A stretch of DNA of 64,000 nt from assembly GCF_021228795.1 (NCBI RefSeq), contig NZ_CP089309.1, positions 1,798,001 through 1,862,000 on the forward strand, given 5' to 3'. Position numbers and translations under genes: made by a program. The notes under the pieces were generated by a model, which made no database searches, was not told where the DNA came from, and saw only the letters and a list, made by a program, of their open reading frames with translations. Source of the stretch: Thiocapsa bogorovii. Lineage in GTDB: Bacteria > Pseudomonadota > Gammaproteobacteria > Chromatiales > Chromatiaceae. How positions within the stretch are numbered: the stretch's first letter is position 1; every line of letters begins with the position of its first letter. Of this stretch, positions 39,256-48,703 are shown piece by piece.

Positions 39256-40932
39256 ATGCGTTTTCCGATGCTCGACTGGCTCGCCGGCTACCAAAGGGGC
39301 TGGCTGCGTCTGGATCTGGTCGCCGGCCTGACCACCGCGGCAGTAGTCATCCCCAAGGCCATGGCCTATGCCACCATCGCCGGGCTGCCGGTGGAGGTCG
39401 GACTCTACACCGCCTTCGTCCCGATGGTGATCTACGCCATCCTCGGTACCTCGCGACCGCTCAGCGTCAGCACCACCACCACGCTGGCAATCCTGACCGG
39501 CGCGCAGCTCGCCCTGGTGGTGCCGAGTGGCGACCCGGCGGCGCTGCTGACCGCCGCCGCCACGCTCGCCTTCCTGGTCGGGGGCATGCTGATCCTGGCC
39601 GCGGTGCTGCGCCTGGGGGTGGTCGCCAGCTTCATCTCCGAGCCGGTGCTGACCGGCTTCAAGGCCGGTATCGGGCTGGTCATCATCCTCGATCAGGTGC
39701 CGAAGCTGCTGGGCATCCATTTCGAAAAGGGCAGCTTTGTCGAGAACCTGATCGCGCTCGTCCATCATCTGCCCGAGACATCGCTCGTCACGCTCATGGT
39801 CGGCGTGGCGATGCTGGCCGTTCTGGTCGGGCTCGAACGCTTCGCCCCGCGCGTGCCGGCACCGCTGGTGGCTGTCGCCGCCGGCATTGCCGCCTCGGGC
39901 CTATTCGCGCTCCAGGGCTATGGCGTGGAGACGGTCGGCCACATCCCACAGGGCCTGCCGTCGTTCAGCGCGCCGAGCCTCGATCTGATCGCGCAGCTCT
40001 GGCCCGGTGCGCTGGGCATCGCGCTGATGAGCTTCACCGAGTCCATCGCCTCGGCGCGGGCCTTCGCCGGCCGTGGCGAACCGCGCCCCCATCCGAACCG
40101 TGAGCTGGTCGCAACCGGCCTCGGCAATCTGGTCGGCGGTCTGTTCAGCGGCATGCCATCGGGCGGCGGCACCTCGCAGACGGCCGTGAACAGACTTGCC
40201 GGCGCTCGCACCCAGGTCGCCGGTCTGGTGACCGCCGCCGCGGCGGTGGCAACGCTGCTCCTGCTCGCGCCGCTCATGGGCCTAATGCCCCTGGCGACCC
40301 TGGCCGCGGTGGTCATCGTCTATTCCATTGGCCTGATCCAACCGGCGGAGTTCGTCGCCATCCTGCGTATCCGGCGCATGGAGTTTCTCTGGGCCTTGGC
40401 CGCCTTCGCGGGCGTGGTTCTGCTCGGGACACTGAAGGGGATACTGGTTGCGATCATTGTCTCCTTGGTAGCGATCGCCTATCAGGCGGCCAACCCACGA
40501 CTCTATGTGCTCGGCCGCAAGCCCGGCACCGACGTCTTTCGACCGAGGTCGGACGCGCACCCGGAGGACGAGACCTTCCCCGGACTGCTGATGGTCCGGC
40601 CCGAGGGACGCCTGTTCTTCGCCAACGCCCAGCGCATCGGCGAGCAGATCTGGCCGCTGATCGACGCCGCCCAACCCAAGGCGGTAGCGATGGATTTCAG
40701 CGCCGTACCGGACATCGAGTACTCGGCGCTGAAGATGCTGATCGAGGGCGAGGAGCGGCTGCGCGAGCGCGGCAGCCTGCTCTGGCTGGTCGCCCTCAAC
40801 CCGGAGGTGCTGGCCATGGTGCAACGCTCGTCGCTCGGCGAGATGCTCGGCCGCGAGCGGATGCTGTTCAATCTGCCGACGGCGGTCGAGCGCTATCTTG
40901 CTCAGACCGCTGTTCAGAATGGCCCAGACTGA
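39256..40932 (+). CDS. SulP-family anion transporter with STAS domain
   Basis: A 558-residue SulP transporter. The family signature region is LTTAAVVIPKAMAYATIAGLPVEVGLYTAFVPMVIYAILGTSRPLSVS; about 12 hydrophobic segments extend to ~420. The C-terminal STAS domain (~430-550, KAVAMDFSAVPDIEYSALKML) follows. Substrates in the family are sulfate, bicarbonate or other anions. It starts six bases after the second PII gene, completing a DUF1538-PII-PII-SulP unit. Confidence 0.9.
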   Translation: MRFPMLDWLAGYQRGWLRLDLVAGLTTAAVVIPKAMAYATIAGLPVEVGLYTAFVPMVIYAILGTSRPLSVSTTTTLAILTGAQLALVVPSGDPAALLTAAATLAFLVGGMLILAAVLRLGVVASFISEPVLTGFKAGIGLVIILDQVPKLLGIHFEKGSFVENLIALVHHLPETSLVTLMVGVAMLAVLVGLERFAPRVPAPLVAVAAGIAASGLFALQGYGVETVGHIPQGLPSFSAPSLDLIAQLWPGALGIALMSFTESIASARAFAGRGEPRPHPNRELVATGLGNLVGGLFSGMPSGGGTSQTAVNRLAGARTQVAGLVTAAAAVATLLLLAPLMGLMPLATLAAVVIVYSIGLIQPAEFVAILRIRRMEFLWALAAFAGVVLLGTLKGILVAIIVSLVAIAYQAANPRLYVLGRKPGTDVFRPRSDAHPEDETFPGLLMVRPEGRLFFANAQRIGEQIWPLIDAAQPKAVAMDFSAVPDIEYSALKMLIEGEERLRERGSLLWLVALNPEVLAMVQRSSLGEMLGRERMLFNLPTAVERYLAQTAVQNGPD

Positions 40933-41049
40933 GCCTACACTTGGAAGGAGGCGACAGAATACGTCGACCTCTTGAGGACTCTCAAATCACTGGAGATCGA
41001 TTATGAATACGAACCGATGGGAAATTTCAGCGCGAAGAGGCGAATTGCA

Positions 41050-41853
41050 ATGAAAACATCACGCATACTCATGAAGCCCTCTGTACCTCGTCTGTCGACG
41101 ATGACGTTGTGCATGACCGTTGCGCTGGGAACATCGACTGGCGTGAGTGCCGATGAGGCAGATGCCAAGCGGCTACTCAAGGCCATGTCCGATTACTTGG
41201 TCGCACAGCAGGCGATCTCATTTGACTACGACGCCGTCCTCGAGGTGATCACCAAGGACGCGCAGAAACTCGCGCTGGCGAGCTCGGGTACCCTCGTCCT
41301 CGATCGGCCGGACAAGATCCTCGCGACACGCTCGGGCGGTTTTGCGGATGTCGAGATGTCTTTTGACGGCAAGACGCTGACTTTGCTTGGAAAAAACCTG
41401 AACATCTATGCGCAGCAGGCCGTCCCCGGCACGGTCGACCACCTGGTCGATGAGCTGCGCGAGCGCAACCGGCCCCTTCCTGCAGCGGATTTGCTGCTAT
41501 CGGACCCCTACGAGGTACTGATGCAGGACGTTGTCGACATCAAGGACCTCGGCAGCGGCGTGATCGGTGGCGTCGAATGCGACTATCTCGCCTTCCGGGC
41601 GAAGGACGTAGATTGGCAGATCTGGATCGCTCAGGGGGATCGGCCTTATCCGTGCCGCTACGTCATCAGCTCCAAGGTCATCGATGGTGAGCCGCAGTAC
41701 AGCATCCAGATCAGGGACTGGAAGGCGGGCGACGAGGTCGCGGCAACGGAGTTTACCTTCAAGAATCCAACGGATGCGAAAAAGGTGGACCTGGACAATC
41801 TCGAGGGTACCGATGAATTACCGAAACATTTCAAACTAGGAGCATCGCAATGA
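41050..41853 (+). CDS. DUF2092 secreted protein (cassette copy 2)
   Basis: A 267-residue paralogue of the protein at 16459-17262, equal in length. A signal peptide ends near TGVSA. Shared landmarks: LVLDRPDKI, ADVEMSFDGKTLTLLGK, VDWQIWIAQGDRPYPCRYVISSK, PQYSIQIRDW. AGAGG is 9 bases before the ATG at 41050. It overlaps the following small gene through ATGA, the same junction as in copy 1. Confidence 0.75.
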   Translation: MKTSRILMKPSVPRLSTMTLCMTVALGTSTGVSADEADAKRLLKAMSDYLVAQQAISFDYDAVLEVITKDAQKLALASSGTLVLDRPDKILATRSGGFADVEMSFDGKTLTLLGKNLNIYAQQAVPGTVDHLVDELRERNRPLPAADLLLSDPYEVLMQDVVDIKDLGSGVIGGVECDYLAFRAKDVDWQIWIAQGDRPYPCRYVISSKVIDGEPQYSIQIRDWKAGDEVAATEFTFKNPTDAKKVDLDNLEGTDELPKHFKLGASQ

Positions 41854-42062
41854 AGGTGTCACAACGACTTGGTGTTGTGCTGATTGCCGGGATTACCTCA
41901 ATTGCCGCCGCTGGACTCGGAGAGCGGTTTTCGGTACCTGGTTTTCATGGCTTCATCCCGACGGCCGAAGCCAGAGTCGGCCGTCCACTCACACCGGTGA
42001 GCGTTGCCGGGGTCGGGCGTCGTACTGTGCGGCGCTGCGCAGTCGGCGTTTATAACTGTTAG
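41850..42062 (+). CDS. Small secreted VGRP-motif protein (cassette copy 2)
   Basis: A 70-residue protein with a signal peptide (ending near PTAEA, residue ~41) and then RVGRPLTPVSVAGVGRRTVRR, nearly the same core as the copy at 17259-17579. It stops eight residues later at CAVGVYNC, so it lacks the tyrosine-rich C-terminal domain of copy 1, keeping one CxxxxxxC pair. Confidence 0.65.
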   Translation: MKVSQRLGVVLIAGITSIAAAGLGERFSVPGFHGFIPTAEARVGRPLTPVSVAGVGRRTVRRCAVGVYNC

Positions 42063-42193
42063 GGCCGTAGGGGCGCAATTGGACGGTAGCCGTATTGAGC
42101 AGCATCTGTTCGCCAAGGAGCAGCGCGAACACGCGGGGTTGAGCATCTCCGACGCCTCGGCCCGGGCGGACCGAGCTGACGAGGGGCCATATC

Positions 42194-42214
42194 AAGCCCA
42201 CCGATCGTGGGCTT
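42194..42214. terminator. Hairpin after the second small protein
   Basis: An 8-bp perfect stem AAGCCCAC / GTGGGCTT with a 5-base loop, 132 bases after the stop of the VGRP gene and before the hydrolase remnant. No T-run follows, so factor-independent termination is uncertain. The remaining gap (42063-42335) holds no supportable gene. Confidence 0.4.
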
Positions 42215-42335
42215 GGGCAGAACAGACCGAGGGGATTTCGCCGAAGGCGGCGTCGTTACCGCCGAGCTTTCTCGTTGATCAAAACGCTCGCTTGACCATC
42301 GTCGACTCCAGAGGGGCAAGGTCATCACCCATCCT

Positions 42336-43363
42336 GTGTTTTCATGCCGCCTTCACCTGGGTGCGCTTTTTCTGTTGGCCGGATGCGCCTCGGCGTCGCT
42401 GGATCGCACGGATCTGATGCCCGCCCCGGCTGTCTTCGAAGCGGGGCGCATCGATCCGTTCGCCGAGTTGCCGTCGCAGGGGCGGAGACTCCAGAGCGAG
42501 ATCCTGTTTGCAACCGATCGAGACCCGGCAACCGCCGACGACGTCGAGCGACACTGCGCGAATCGGCGCGGTTACCTCGTGCGCCTGGGCCGCGCCGACA
42601 TCATCCACGGCGACGGCCGCCTGAGCTTTCAGGATGCGCGGCGGCTCTCCCTGCAGTCGGCGCGCACGATGCCTTATCGGGTGCAAGTCGGTGCCGTCGA
42701 GGAGATCGGAATCCTGCCCGACAGTGTCTCGCCGTTCACGGATCCGGCCCTCGTACCACAGGATCGAGACGCCGCCGCGGCGGCATTCGCCGCGGCGATC
42801 AGCGAGAAGCTTGCCAGCTCGAAGAGCCGCGACATCGTCGTCTACGTGCACGGGTTCAAGGTGCCTTTCGAGAACCCGCTGTTGGTGGCGATCGAGATGA
42901 AGGCGATCGAGGGCGGTGCAGATGCCGAGACCAGTCGACTGGCCGAGGTGATCCTGGTCGGCAGCGACTATGAGACACCGGGCTCTTCGGGGCCGCGGTC
43001 GCCAACGGCATCCTGGATGTGTCCGAGCGACTCACGGTCTACCTCTCCGGCATCGACGGCGCGCTGCGCTTCGCAAATCGCGTCTTCGGTCGCGAGCGCC
43101 TGGGGGAGATGCTGGACGCCGCCCTTCCGGAGCATGAGCGAACCCTATTGCTTGGCGCGGACGACCTGGTGCTGATCGACGTGACCGACGCGGAGAGCGC
43201 CGGCGCGCGAAACGGGCATTCCTATTTCCGCGATAGCCCGTGGGTGAGCAGCGATATCCTGGCAACACTCACCTACGGACTCGGACCTGCCGAACGCGGG
43301 CTGATTCGCCGCGATCCCGACGTACCATCTGGAGCTACCCTTCGGATTTCATCCAACGTCTGA
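42336..43363 (+). pseudogene. Broken DUF900-type hydrolase lipoprotein (cassette copy 2)
   Basis: The first reading frame begins with a lipoprotein signal (FLLAGC) and runs through SEILFATDRDPA and VVYVHGFKVPFENPLLV. It then jumps straight to SRLAEVILVGSDYE: about 90 residues carrying the GxSxG nucleophile elbow are missing. A one-base deletion at about 42971-42980 then shifts the frame; the tail FGAAVANGILDVSERLTVYLS … NGHSYFRDSPWVSSDILATL is read in the other frame to 43363. Both lesions abolish hydrolase activity. It stands in the same place, relative to DUF2092 and the VGRP gene, as the intact hydrolase at 17947-19359. Confidence 0.75.
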
Positions 43364-43466
43364 GGGTTCAGCTCGCGGCCGAGTCCAACCGTCCAGCAGC
43401 GCTTTGACCGCGCCGAGCAACCCGGGCAGGGCGTGGAGTGCCGGGCTGGGCAAGTCGGAGAGTTTG

Positions 43467-45125
43467 CTAGAGACCCGCTGCCGTCTCGGCTGCAGTCGGC
43501 ATACGAGAACCCGGCATGCCGCCCGATTCTGGGCTGTCGGTCGCTCGATCCCGGCTGAAATAGTCCGCGAGAAACTCATCGAAACCCCGATCGTCGACAG
43601 CCTCGATGGCCTGCTGTTGCGCGATCGACTCGCGCGCGAGCCGTTCGAGCAGTGCCTCGCGCTCGGGGTCGAGGCGGTGATGCCGGAAGGTCTCCCGATG
43701 AGACTCCGTAAGGCGTCGCGCGAAGGCGAAAAACCCTTCCTGCCGGTCCCTCATCGCCTCGAGGATTCGGGCCGACGGGGTCGCGTCCGGATCCTCGACC
43801 TTCTCGCGTTGCCGCGCGACGCTCCGCACATGAACACCATCCGACGCCCCGTCGAGGAGCTCCGCGACGGCGACCATGTCATCCAAGATCTCGCTCGCCC
43901 AGACACGCAAGGGCACTGCCGTGCGTTGACGCGAGAGCGCAAGTCCCGACTCGCGCCCACGATGGGCAGTGAGGACCTGATTCTCGTCGATCTCGCGCCG
44001 CTCACGCGCGCCGATGCGCGGGCTGTCCAAGACCAGGCAATAGAGCATCAGGGTTTCGAGCACGCGGATCTGCTCGGTTGTGATCCCGACCGGCTCGAAG
44101 ATGTTGATGTCGGGCGATCGGAGCTCGACGTAGCGAATACCGCGGCGGCGCAGCGCCAGCGTCGGTCGCTCCATCCACTCCGTGATCTGCTTTGGACGCA
44201 CCGTGCTGTAGTACTCGTTCTCGATCTGCAGCACGTTGGCATTGAGCTGCTCGTAACGATCGCCGACCTTCACGCCGATCTTCTCGTACTGCGGACAGGG
44301 GGTCTCGATCGCCCAGGTCAGGCTGCGCACATAGGAATCGAGGCTGTCGTAGCTCGCCTTCATCCCGGTGCCTTGTTCCTGTTGGTTTTGATACCCGATG
44401 TCGCCCATGCGCAGCGAGGTCGCATAGGGGTAATAGAGCGTATGGCGATCGAAGATCTGCAGATCGGTCTCGCGTCCCTGGACGAAGCTAGCACAGACCG
44501 CGGGGGATGCACCGAAGAGATAGGGCACGATCCAGCCGACACGCTGCAGGTTGCGGACCATCCCCATCTGCACCTCGGAGCGAAAGGCCACGACATCGCC
44601 CTCTACGCCCTGAATCGCCTTGTATACATCCAAAAAGTCTTCGGCAAACGAGAAGTTGAAATGCAGACCTGCGATCACCTGCATCGTGCGACCGTAGCGG
44701 TTGCCCAGCCCACGCCGATAGACCGTCTTCATGGTCGCGGCGTTTGACGTCCCGTATTGCGCCAGCGGGATGCCCGCACCGCCCTCGAGGACGCAGGGCA
44801 TACTGGTCGCCCAGATCAGCTCGTCTCCGAGACTGTGATAGACATAGGCGTGGAGATCGGTAAGGAATCCCAGGACCTCCTCGACGCTGGAGGCCGGAGG
44901 CGTGATGAGCTCGAGCAGGGCCTCGGAGAAATCGGTCGTGATGTAGGGATGCGTCAACGCCGAGCCGAGCGCTCGCGGATGCGGCGACAGGGCAAGATGT
45001 CCGGCCGCCGAGGCACGCAGCCCCTCCTTCTCCAAGCCGATGCGATTGCCGCGCAGCCGCTCTGAAGCGCCGCCGGAACGCAGACGCTCGATCCGCGTTT
45101 CAAGATCCTTTCGAGACTGATTCAA
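43467..45125 (-). CDS. gshA: Glutamate-cysteine ligase
   Basis: A 552-residue enzyme of the proteobacterial GshA class that makes gamma-glutamylcysteine, the first step of glutathione synthesis. Landmarks: RIGLEKEGLR near the N-terminus, HPYITTDFSEALLELITPP, AGLHFNFSF, YYPYATSLRMGDIGYQN and RYVELRSPDINIFEPVGI. The start is a TTG with AAGGG ~8 bases upstream; no ATG occurs before residue ~110. The C-terminal ~25 residues are unconserved. Confidence 0.94.
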   Translation of the reverse strand: MNQSRKDLETRIERLRSGGASERLRGNRIGLEKEGLRASAAGHLALSPHPRALGSALTHPYITTDFSEALLELITPPASSVEEVLGFLTDLHAYVYHSLGDELIWATSMPCVLEGGAGIPLAQYGTSNAATMKTVYRRGLGNRYGRTMQVIAGLHFNFSFAEDFLDVYKAIQGVEGDVVAFRSEVQMGMVRNLQRVGWIVPYLFGASPAVCASFVQGRETDLQIFDRHTLYYPYATSLRMGDIGYQNQQEQGTGMKASYDSLDSYVRSLTWAIETPCPQYEKIGVKVGDRYEQLNANVLQIENEYYSTVRPKQITEWMERPTLALRRRGIRYVELRSPDINIFEPVGITTEQIRVLETLMLYCLVLDSPRIGARERREIDENQVLTAHRGRESGLALSRQRTAVPLRVWASEILDDMVAVAELLDGASDGVHVRSVARQREKVEDPDATPSARILEAMRDRQEGFFAFARRLTESHRETFRHHRLDPEREALLERLARESIAQQQAIEAVDDRGFDEFLADYFSRDRATDSPESGGMPGSRMPTAAETAAGL

Positions 45126-45341
45126 TGAATAACCCTTAAGTTCGGCAGTGTGCTGCGCCCAACCCTGGGTATGGCCGACGACCGGCTAAACCACGGCGAA
45201 AGGATGCGGCAGAGTCCCCGCGCGCCATCCGGGCGACAATAGTCGAGATTCGAAAACCTGAATCGCGTCCACTTCAACCCACGTCAATCTACGCGACGTT
45301 GATTCAACGTACCAACGGCGCATGTCATCGAGGGGCGCGAT

Positions 45342-47447
45342 TCAGTCACGCATCACGGCGCGCGGTCGTTCGGTGCGATCGAGCAACACGGCATCGGCGA
45401 GGATACGGGCCGCCTCTTCGACCTGGATGCGCGCGATCGCCTCGCGTTGGGCGTCGAGCAGATCTTCGTCGACTTGCTCGTCGTCCTCGTCGACAGGCGC
45501 AATCCCGCGAGCACGCAGGTAAGCGTCCTGCTGCTCCTTGAAGACACTCCCGCGCCGCTTGTCCTCATCGCGACGCGCCTTCTCCTGGAGCGAGACTTGG
45601 GTCTGGGCCTCGACATCGCGCATCAGTTTGCTTCGCTCGACCAACATCGTGAAACCCGGATCCTTCGACACGCGCTCGGCGGACTGCAAGGCAAGGAGAT
45701 CGACACTGACGGAACCCGCCTTTTGGTAATCGGCCGGTCGAATTCGGGTCCAAGGCAAGGCGTTGTCGAGTGAGCGCTCGCCGTGCTCGGCCATAAGCTC
45801 TGCAGTGGGGAACCGGATATCCGGCTCGACACCGCGCAGTTGCGTACTCCCGCCGCTGATGCGGAAGAACTCGGCCATCGTCAGACGCAAGCGCCCGAGG
45901 TTATTCTGTTCACCGGGGACGTATCGATTCAGATCGATCAGGGTCTGCACGGTGCCCTTACCGAAGGTCGGCTCGCCGATCACCAGACCCCGCCCGTAGT
46001 CCTGGATGGCACCGGCAAAGATCTCCGAAGCGGAGGCGCTGTCGCGGTCGACCAGGACGGCTAAGGGCCCGCGGTAGGCAAGGCCGGGTTCCGGATCCGT
46101 CTCGACCTCGATCTTGCCAAAGGCGTCCTTCACCTGAACGACTGGGCCGGTATCGATGAAGAGACCGGTCAGCGAGGTCGCCTCGGCCAACGAGCCACCG
46201 CCGTTCCCGCGCAGGTCGATCACGATGCCGTCGACACCCTTCAAGACCAGCTCGTCGATGAGCAGGCGGACATCCCGGGTCGTGCTGCGGAAGTCTCGAT
46301 CGCCAGAGCCCTCGGCTTGAAAGTCCCGATAAAAGGCCGGGATCTCGATCACGCCGATCCGTATTCCCGGCGCGTTGCCGAGGTCATCGAGGACAACCGC
46401 CTTCGCGGCCTGGTCCTCGAGTTTGATCTCGTTGCGTACGATCGCGACCTCGCGCACACCGCCGTTGGTCGCGGCGGATTTCGGCAGCAGCTGCAGTCTC
46501 ACGACCGAGCCCTTGGGTCCGCGAATCTTGTCGACGACGTCTTGGAGCCGCCAACCCACGACGTCCTCGATCGGGCCTTCGAGCCCTTGGGCGACACCGA
46601 CGATCCGGTCGCCCGTCTGGACCTGACCGGACTCCCGGGCCGGACCGCCGGGAACCGTGCTCTGGATCACCGTATATTCATTGTCTGCGCGCAGCACCGC
46701 GCCGATGCCTTCAAGCGAGAGCTTCATGCTGATGTCGAAGTTCTCGGAGGTGCTGGGCGACATATAGCTCGTATGCGGCTCGAGCGTCTGGGTATAGGCG
46801 TTCATGAACGTCTGGAAGACGTCGTTACCGTCAAACTGATGAGTGCGCCGTACCAACCCTTGATACCGTTCGCTGAGCCGCTCGCGAATCTCCTCGTCCG
46901 TCTTGTCTGCCAGGCGCAGGGTGAGGAAGTCGTTCTTCACGCGCCGGCGCCAGATCTCGTCCAGCTCGGCGCTGTCCTTGGCCCAGGCCGCATCCGGGGA
47001 GTCGAGCGTGTAGGTCTCGTCGCGATCGAAATCGAAGGGACCCCTCAGAAGGCTCTCGGCATAGATGACCCGCTCGTCGACCCGCATCCGATAGACCCGA
47101 AAGACATCGAACGCGAGATCGAGCTCGCCGCGACGCAGCCCTTCATCCAAACGTTTGGCGCCGCCCTTGAAGCGCTCGACATCACGGGCCAGAAAGAACG
47201 AACGGCTTGGATCCAGCGCCTCGAGGTAGTTGTCGAGCACGGCTTGCGCAAACGCGGAGTCGATGTCGACCTTCTTGTAGTGAAAGCGCTCCAACACCTT
47301 GTTGATCACGACCGCCGACTTGGTCTGGGCAGGGCTCGGAAACAGCTCCGACAACGGGACCTGGCGAGGAGCGGCAAGGACAAGCGTCGCCGCCAGGAAG
47401 GCCGCGACGAATAAGATAAGGCGTGACAGGCGCGATCTCATAGGCAT
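45342..47447 (-). CDS. prc: Tail-specific carboxy-terminal processing protease
   Basis: A 701-residue periplasmic S41 protease. Signal peptide to ~25; a long helical N-terminal domain; a PDZ domain (ISMKLSLEGIGAVLRADNEYTVIQSTVPGGPARESGQVQTGDRI); the protease core with the nucleophile in DRDSASASEIFAGAIQDYGRG and the catalytic lysine in GEPTFGKGTVQ; and a C-terminal domain ending with charged helices. It trims or degrades periplasmic proteins such as peptidoglycan enzymes. ATGs at 47447 and 47441 are equally possible. It is monocistronic by spacing. Confidence 0.93.
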   Translation of the reverse strand: MPMRSRLSRLILFVAAFLAATLVLAAPRQVPLSELFPSPAQTKSAVVINKVLERFHYKKVDIDSAFAQAVLDNYLEALDPSRSFFLARDVERFKGGAKRLDEGLRRGELDLAFDVFRVYRMRVDERVIYAESLLRGPFDFDRDETYTLDSPDAAWAKDSAELDEIWRRRVKNDFLTLRLADKTDEEIRERLSERYQGLVRRTHQFDGNDVFQTFMNAYTQTLEPHTSYMSPSTSENFDISMKLSLEGIGAVLRADNEYTVIQSTVPGGPARESGQVQTGDRIVGVAQGLEGPIEDVVGWRLQDVVDKIRGPKGSVVRLQLLPKSAATNGGVREVAIVRNEIKLEDQAAKAVVLDDLGNAPGIRIGVIEIPAFYRDFQAEGSGDRDFRSTTRDVRLLIDELVLKGVDGIVIDLRGNGGGSLAEATSLTGLFIDTGPVVQVKDAFGKIEVETDPEPGLAYRGPLAVLVDRDSASASEIFAGAIQDYGRGLVIGEPTFGKGTVQTLIDLNRYVPGEQNNLGRLRLTMAEFFRISGGSTQLRGVEPDIRFPTAELMAEHGERSLDNALPWTRIRPADYQKAGSVSVDLLALQSAERVSKDPGFTMLVERSKLMRDVEAQTQVSLQEKARRDEDKRRGSVFKEQQDAYLRARGIAPVDEDDEQVDEDLLDAQREAIARIQVEEAARILADAVLLDRTERPRAVMRD

Positions 47448-47673
47448 TTCTCGTAATCCATCTCTTTGGGGAGAGACAACGTTGGTCGGACGGGGTTTCT
47501 GGTCCATGCCGAAAATACCTGCATCCAACGCCGAACGGACGATTGCCCCAGAAGGGAATATGGGTCCGCAACCGCCTCTCTTCATGTGCGTTTAAACCGC
47601 GCCTCACGGGGATCAAGGATATCTCCGAAGCCAAATGCACGATGAAAACGACGCATATCGCTCTGGACGCGGT

Positions 47674-48177
47674 TTAGGTCTGGTAGACCTTACGCCGGTA
47701 GAGATCGGTGCGGCGGCTCACCACACGATCGACGAACAGCAGGCCGTCGAGGTGGTCCATTTCGTGCTGGACTGCCCGCGCCTCATATCCCTCCATCACG
47801 TACTCGCTCTCCCGACCATCGAGATCCTGAGCCTTTAAGCGGATGCCGGTGGCGCGGATGACGTTACCGGTGTAGTCCGGCACCGACAGGCAACCTTCGC
47901 GACCGATCGCGTAGCCCTCCCAATGGACGATCTCGGGATTCACCAGGATCAGATGGCCATGGTTCGGGGTCTTCGGGCGACCCGAAACATCGACGATGAC
48001 GATGCGCTGAAAGCGCCCGACTTGCGGCGCAGCAATACCGACAGCGGCCGGACCGGCCAGACGGGTTTCTTCGAGATCCGCCACGAAACCACGCAGGTCA
48101 TCGTCGAAACGCTCGACCGGCTCGGAGACCTGCTTCAGACGCGGATCGGGGAGCTTGAGGATATCGAGGATCGCCAT
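47674..48177 (-). CDS. def: Peptide deformylase
   Basis: A 167-residue metalloenzyme that removes the formyl group from new proteins. All three signature boxes are present: GIAAPQVG (motif 1, with the first G of the usual GxGxAAPQ replaced by V), EGCLSVP (metal Cys) and QHEMDHLDG (two metal His and the catalytic Glu). It is the last gene of the rluD-pgeF-gcvR-def run, three bases after the preceding stop. Not beside fmt here, so it may be one of several deformylases. Confidence 0.93.
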   Translation of the reverse strand: MAILDILKLPDPRLKQVSEPVERFDDDLRGFVADLEETRLAGPAAVGIAAPQVGRFQRIVIVDVSGRPKTPNHGHLILVNPEIVHWEGYAIGREGCLSVPDYTGNVIRATGIRLKAQDLDGRESEYVMEGYEARAVQHEMDHLDGLLFVDRVVSRRTDLYRRKVYQT

Positions 48178-48180
48178 GGC

Positions 48181-48702
48181 TCAGCCGATCAGCACATCGA
48201 CGGGAGCGACATCGACGGAAACGCCCCGGTTGCTCAGTGCCGAAAGCGCCGTCTCCAGCGCTTCGATGGTGTGCTCGCAGTAACCCTGGATATTCATAAT
48301 GTAGACAGGGTGTTGCGCATCTCCGGCGACATCGGACTCCAGCTCCAGGATGTTGAACCCCTGTTCGGCGAGAATCTCGGTTACATCGGCAACGATGCCG
48401 GCACGATCCGCCCCGAAGACCCGGACCTGAAGATTCGGCACCAGGTGCCGGTGCAGACCGCCCGGCACGGGATCCAGGTGGACACGCAGCCCCAGCTCCT
48501 CGGCCACCGGGTGCAAGGCCGCGAGCAACTCCTCGCAGGGGCGCTCGCCGCTTACCATCAGCATAATGGTGAAGTTGCCGCCGAGGCGGATCATGGACGC
48601 CTCGCCGAGGTTGCATCCGCAGGTATAGAGCGCGCGCGTGACACGCGAGACGATCCCCGGGCGGTCGGCTCCGACCAATGTCAGCATGTTCCAATCAGGC
48701 AT
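48181..48702 (-). CDS. ACT-domain regulator, GcvR family
   Basis: A 173-residue protein made of two ACT domains: MLTLVGADRPGIVSRVTRALYTCGCNLGEASMIRLGGNFTIML and LQVRVFGADRAGIVADVTEILAEQGFNILELESDV. This is the plan of the glycine-cleavage repressor accessory protein GcvR. The ATG at 48702 is chosen over 48741 because GGGAGA lies 8 bases before it and it starts one base after the pgeF stop. Confidence 0.8.
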   Translation of the reverse strand: MPDWNMLTLVGADRPGIVSRVTRALYTCGCNLGEASMIRLGGNFTIMLMVSGERPCEELLAALHPVAEELGLRVHLDPVPGGLHRHLVPNLQVRVFGADRAGIVADVTEILAEQGFNILELESDVAGDAQHPVYIMNIQGYCEHTIEALETALSALSNRGVSVDVAPVDVLIG

Positions 48703-48703
48703 C

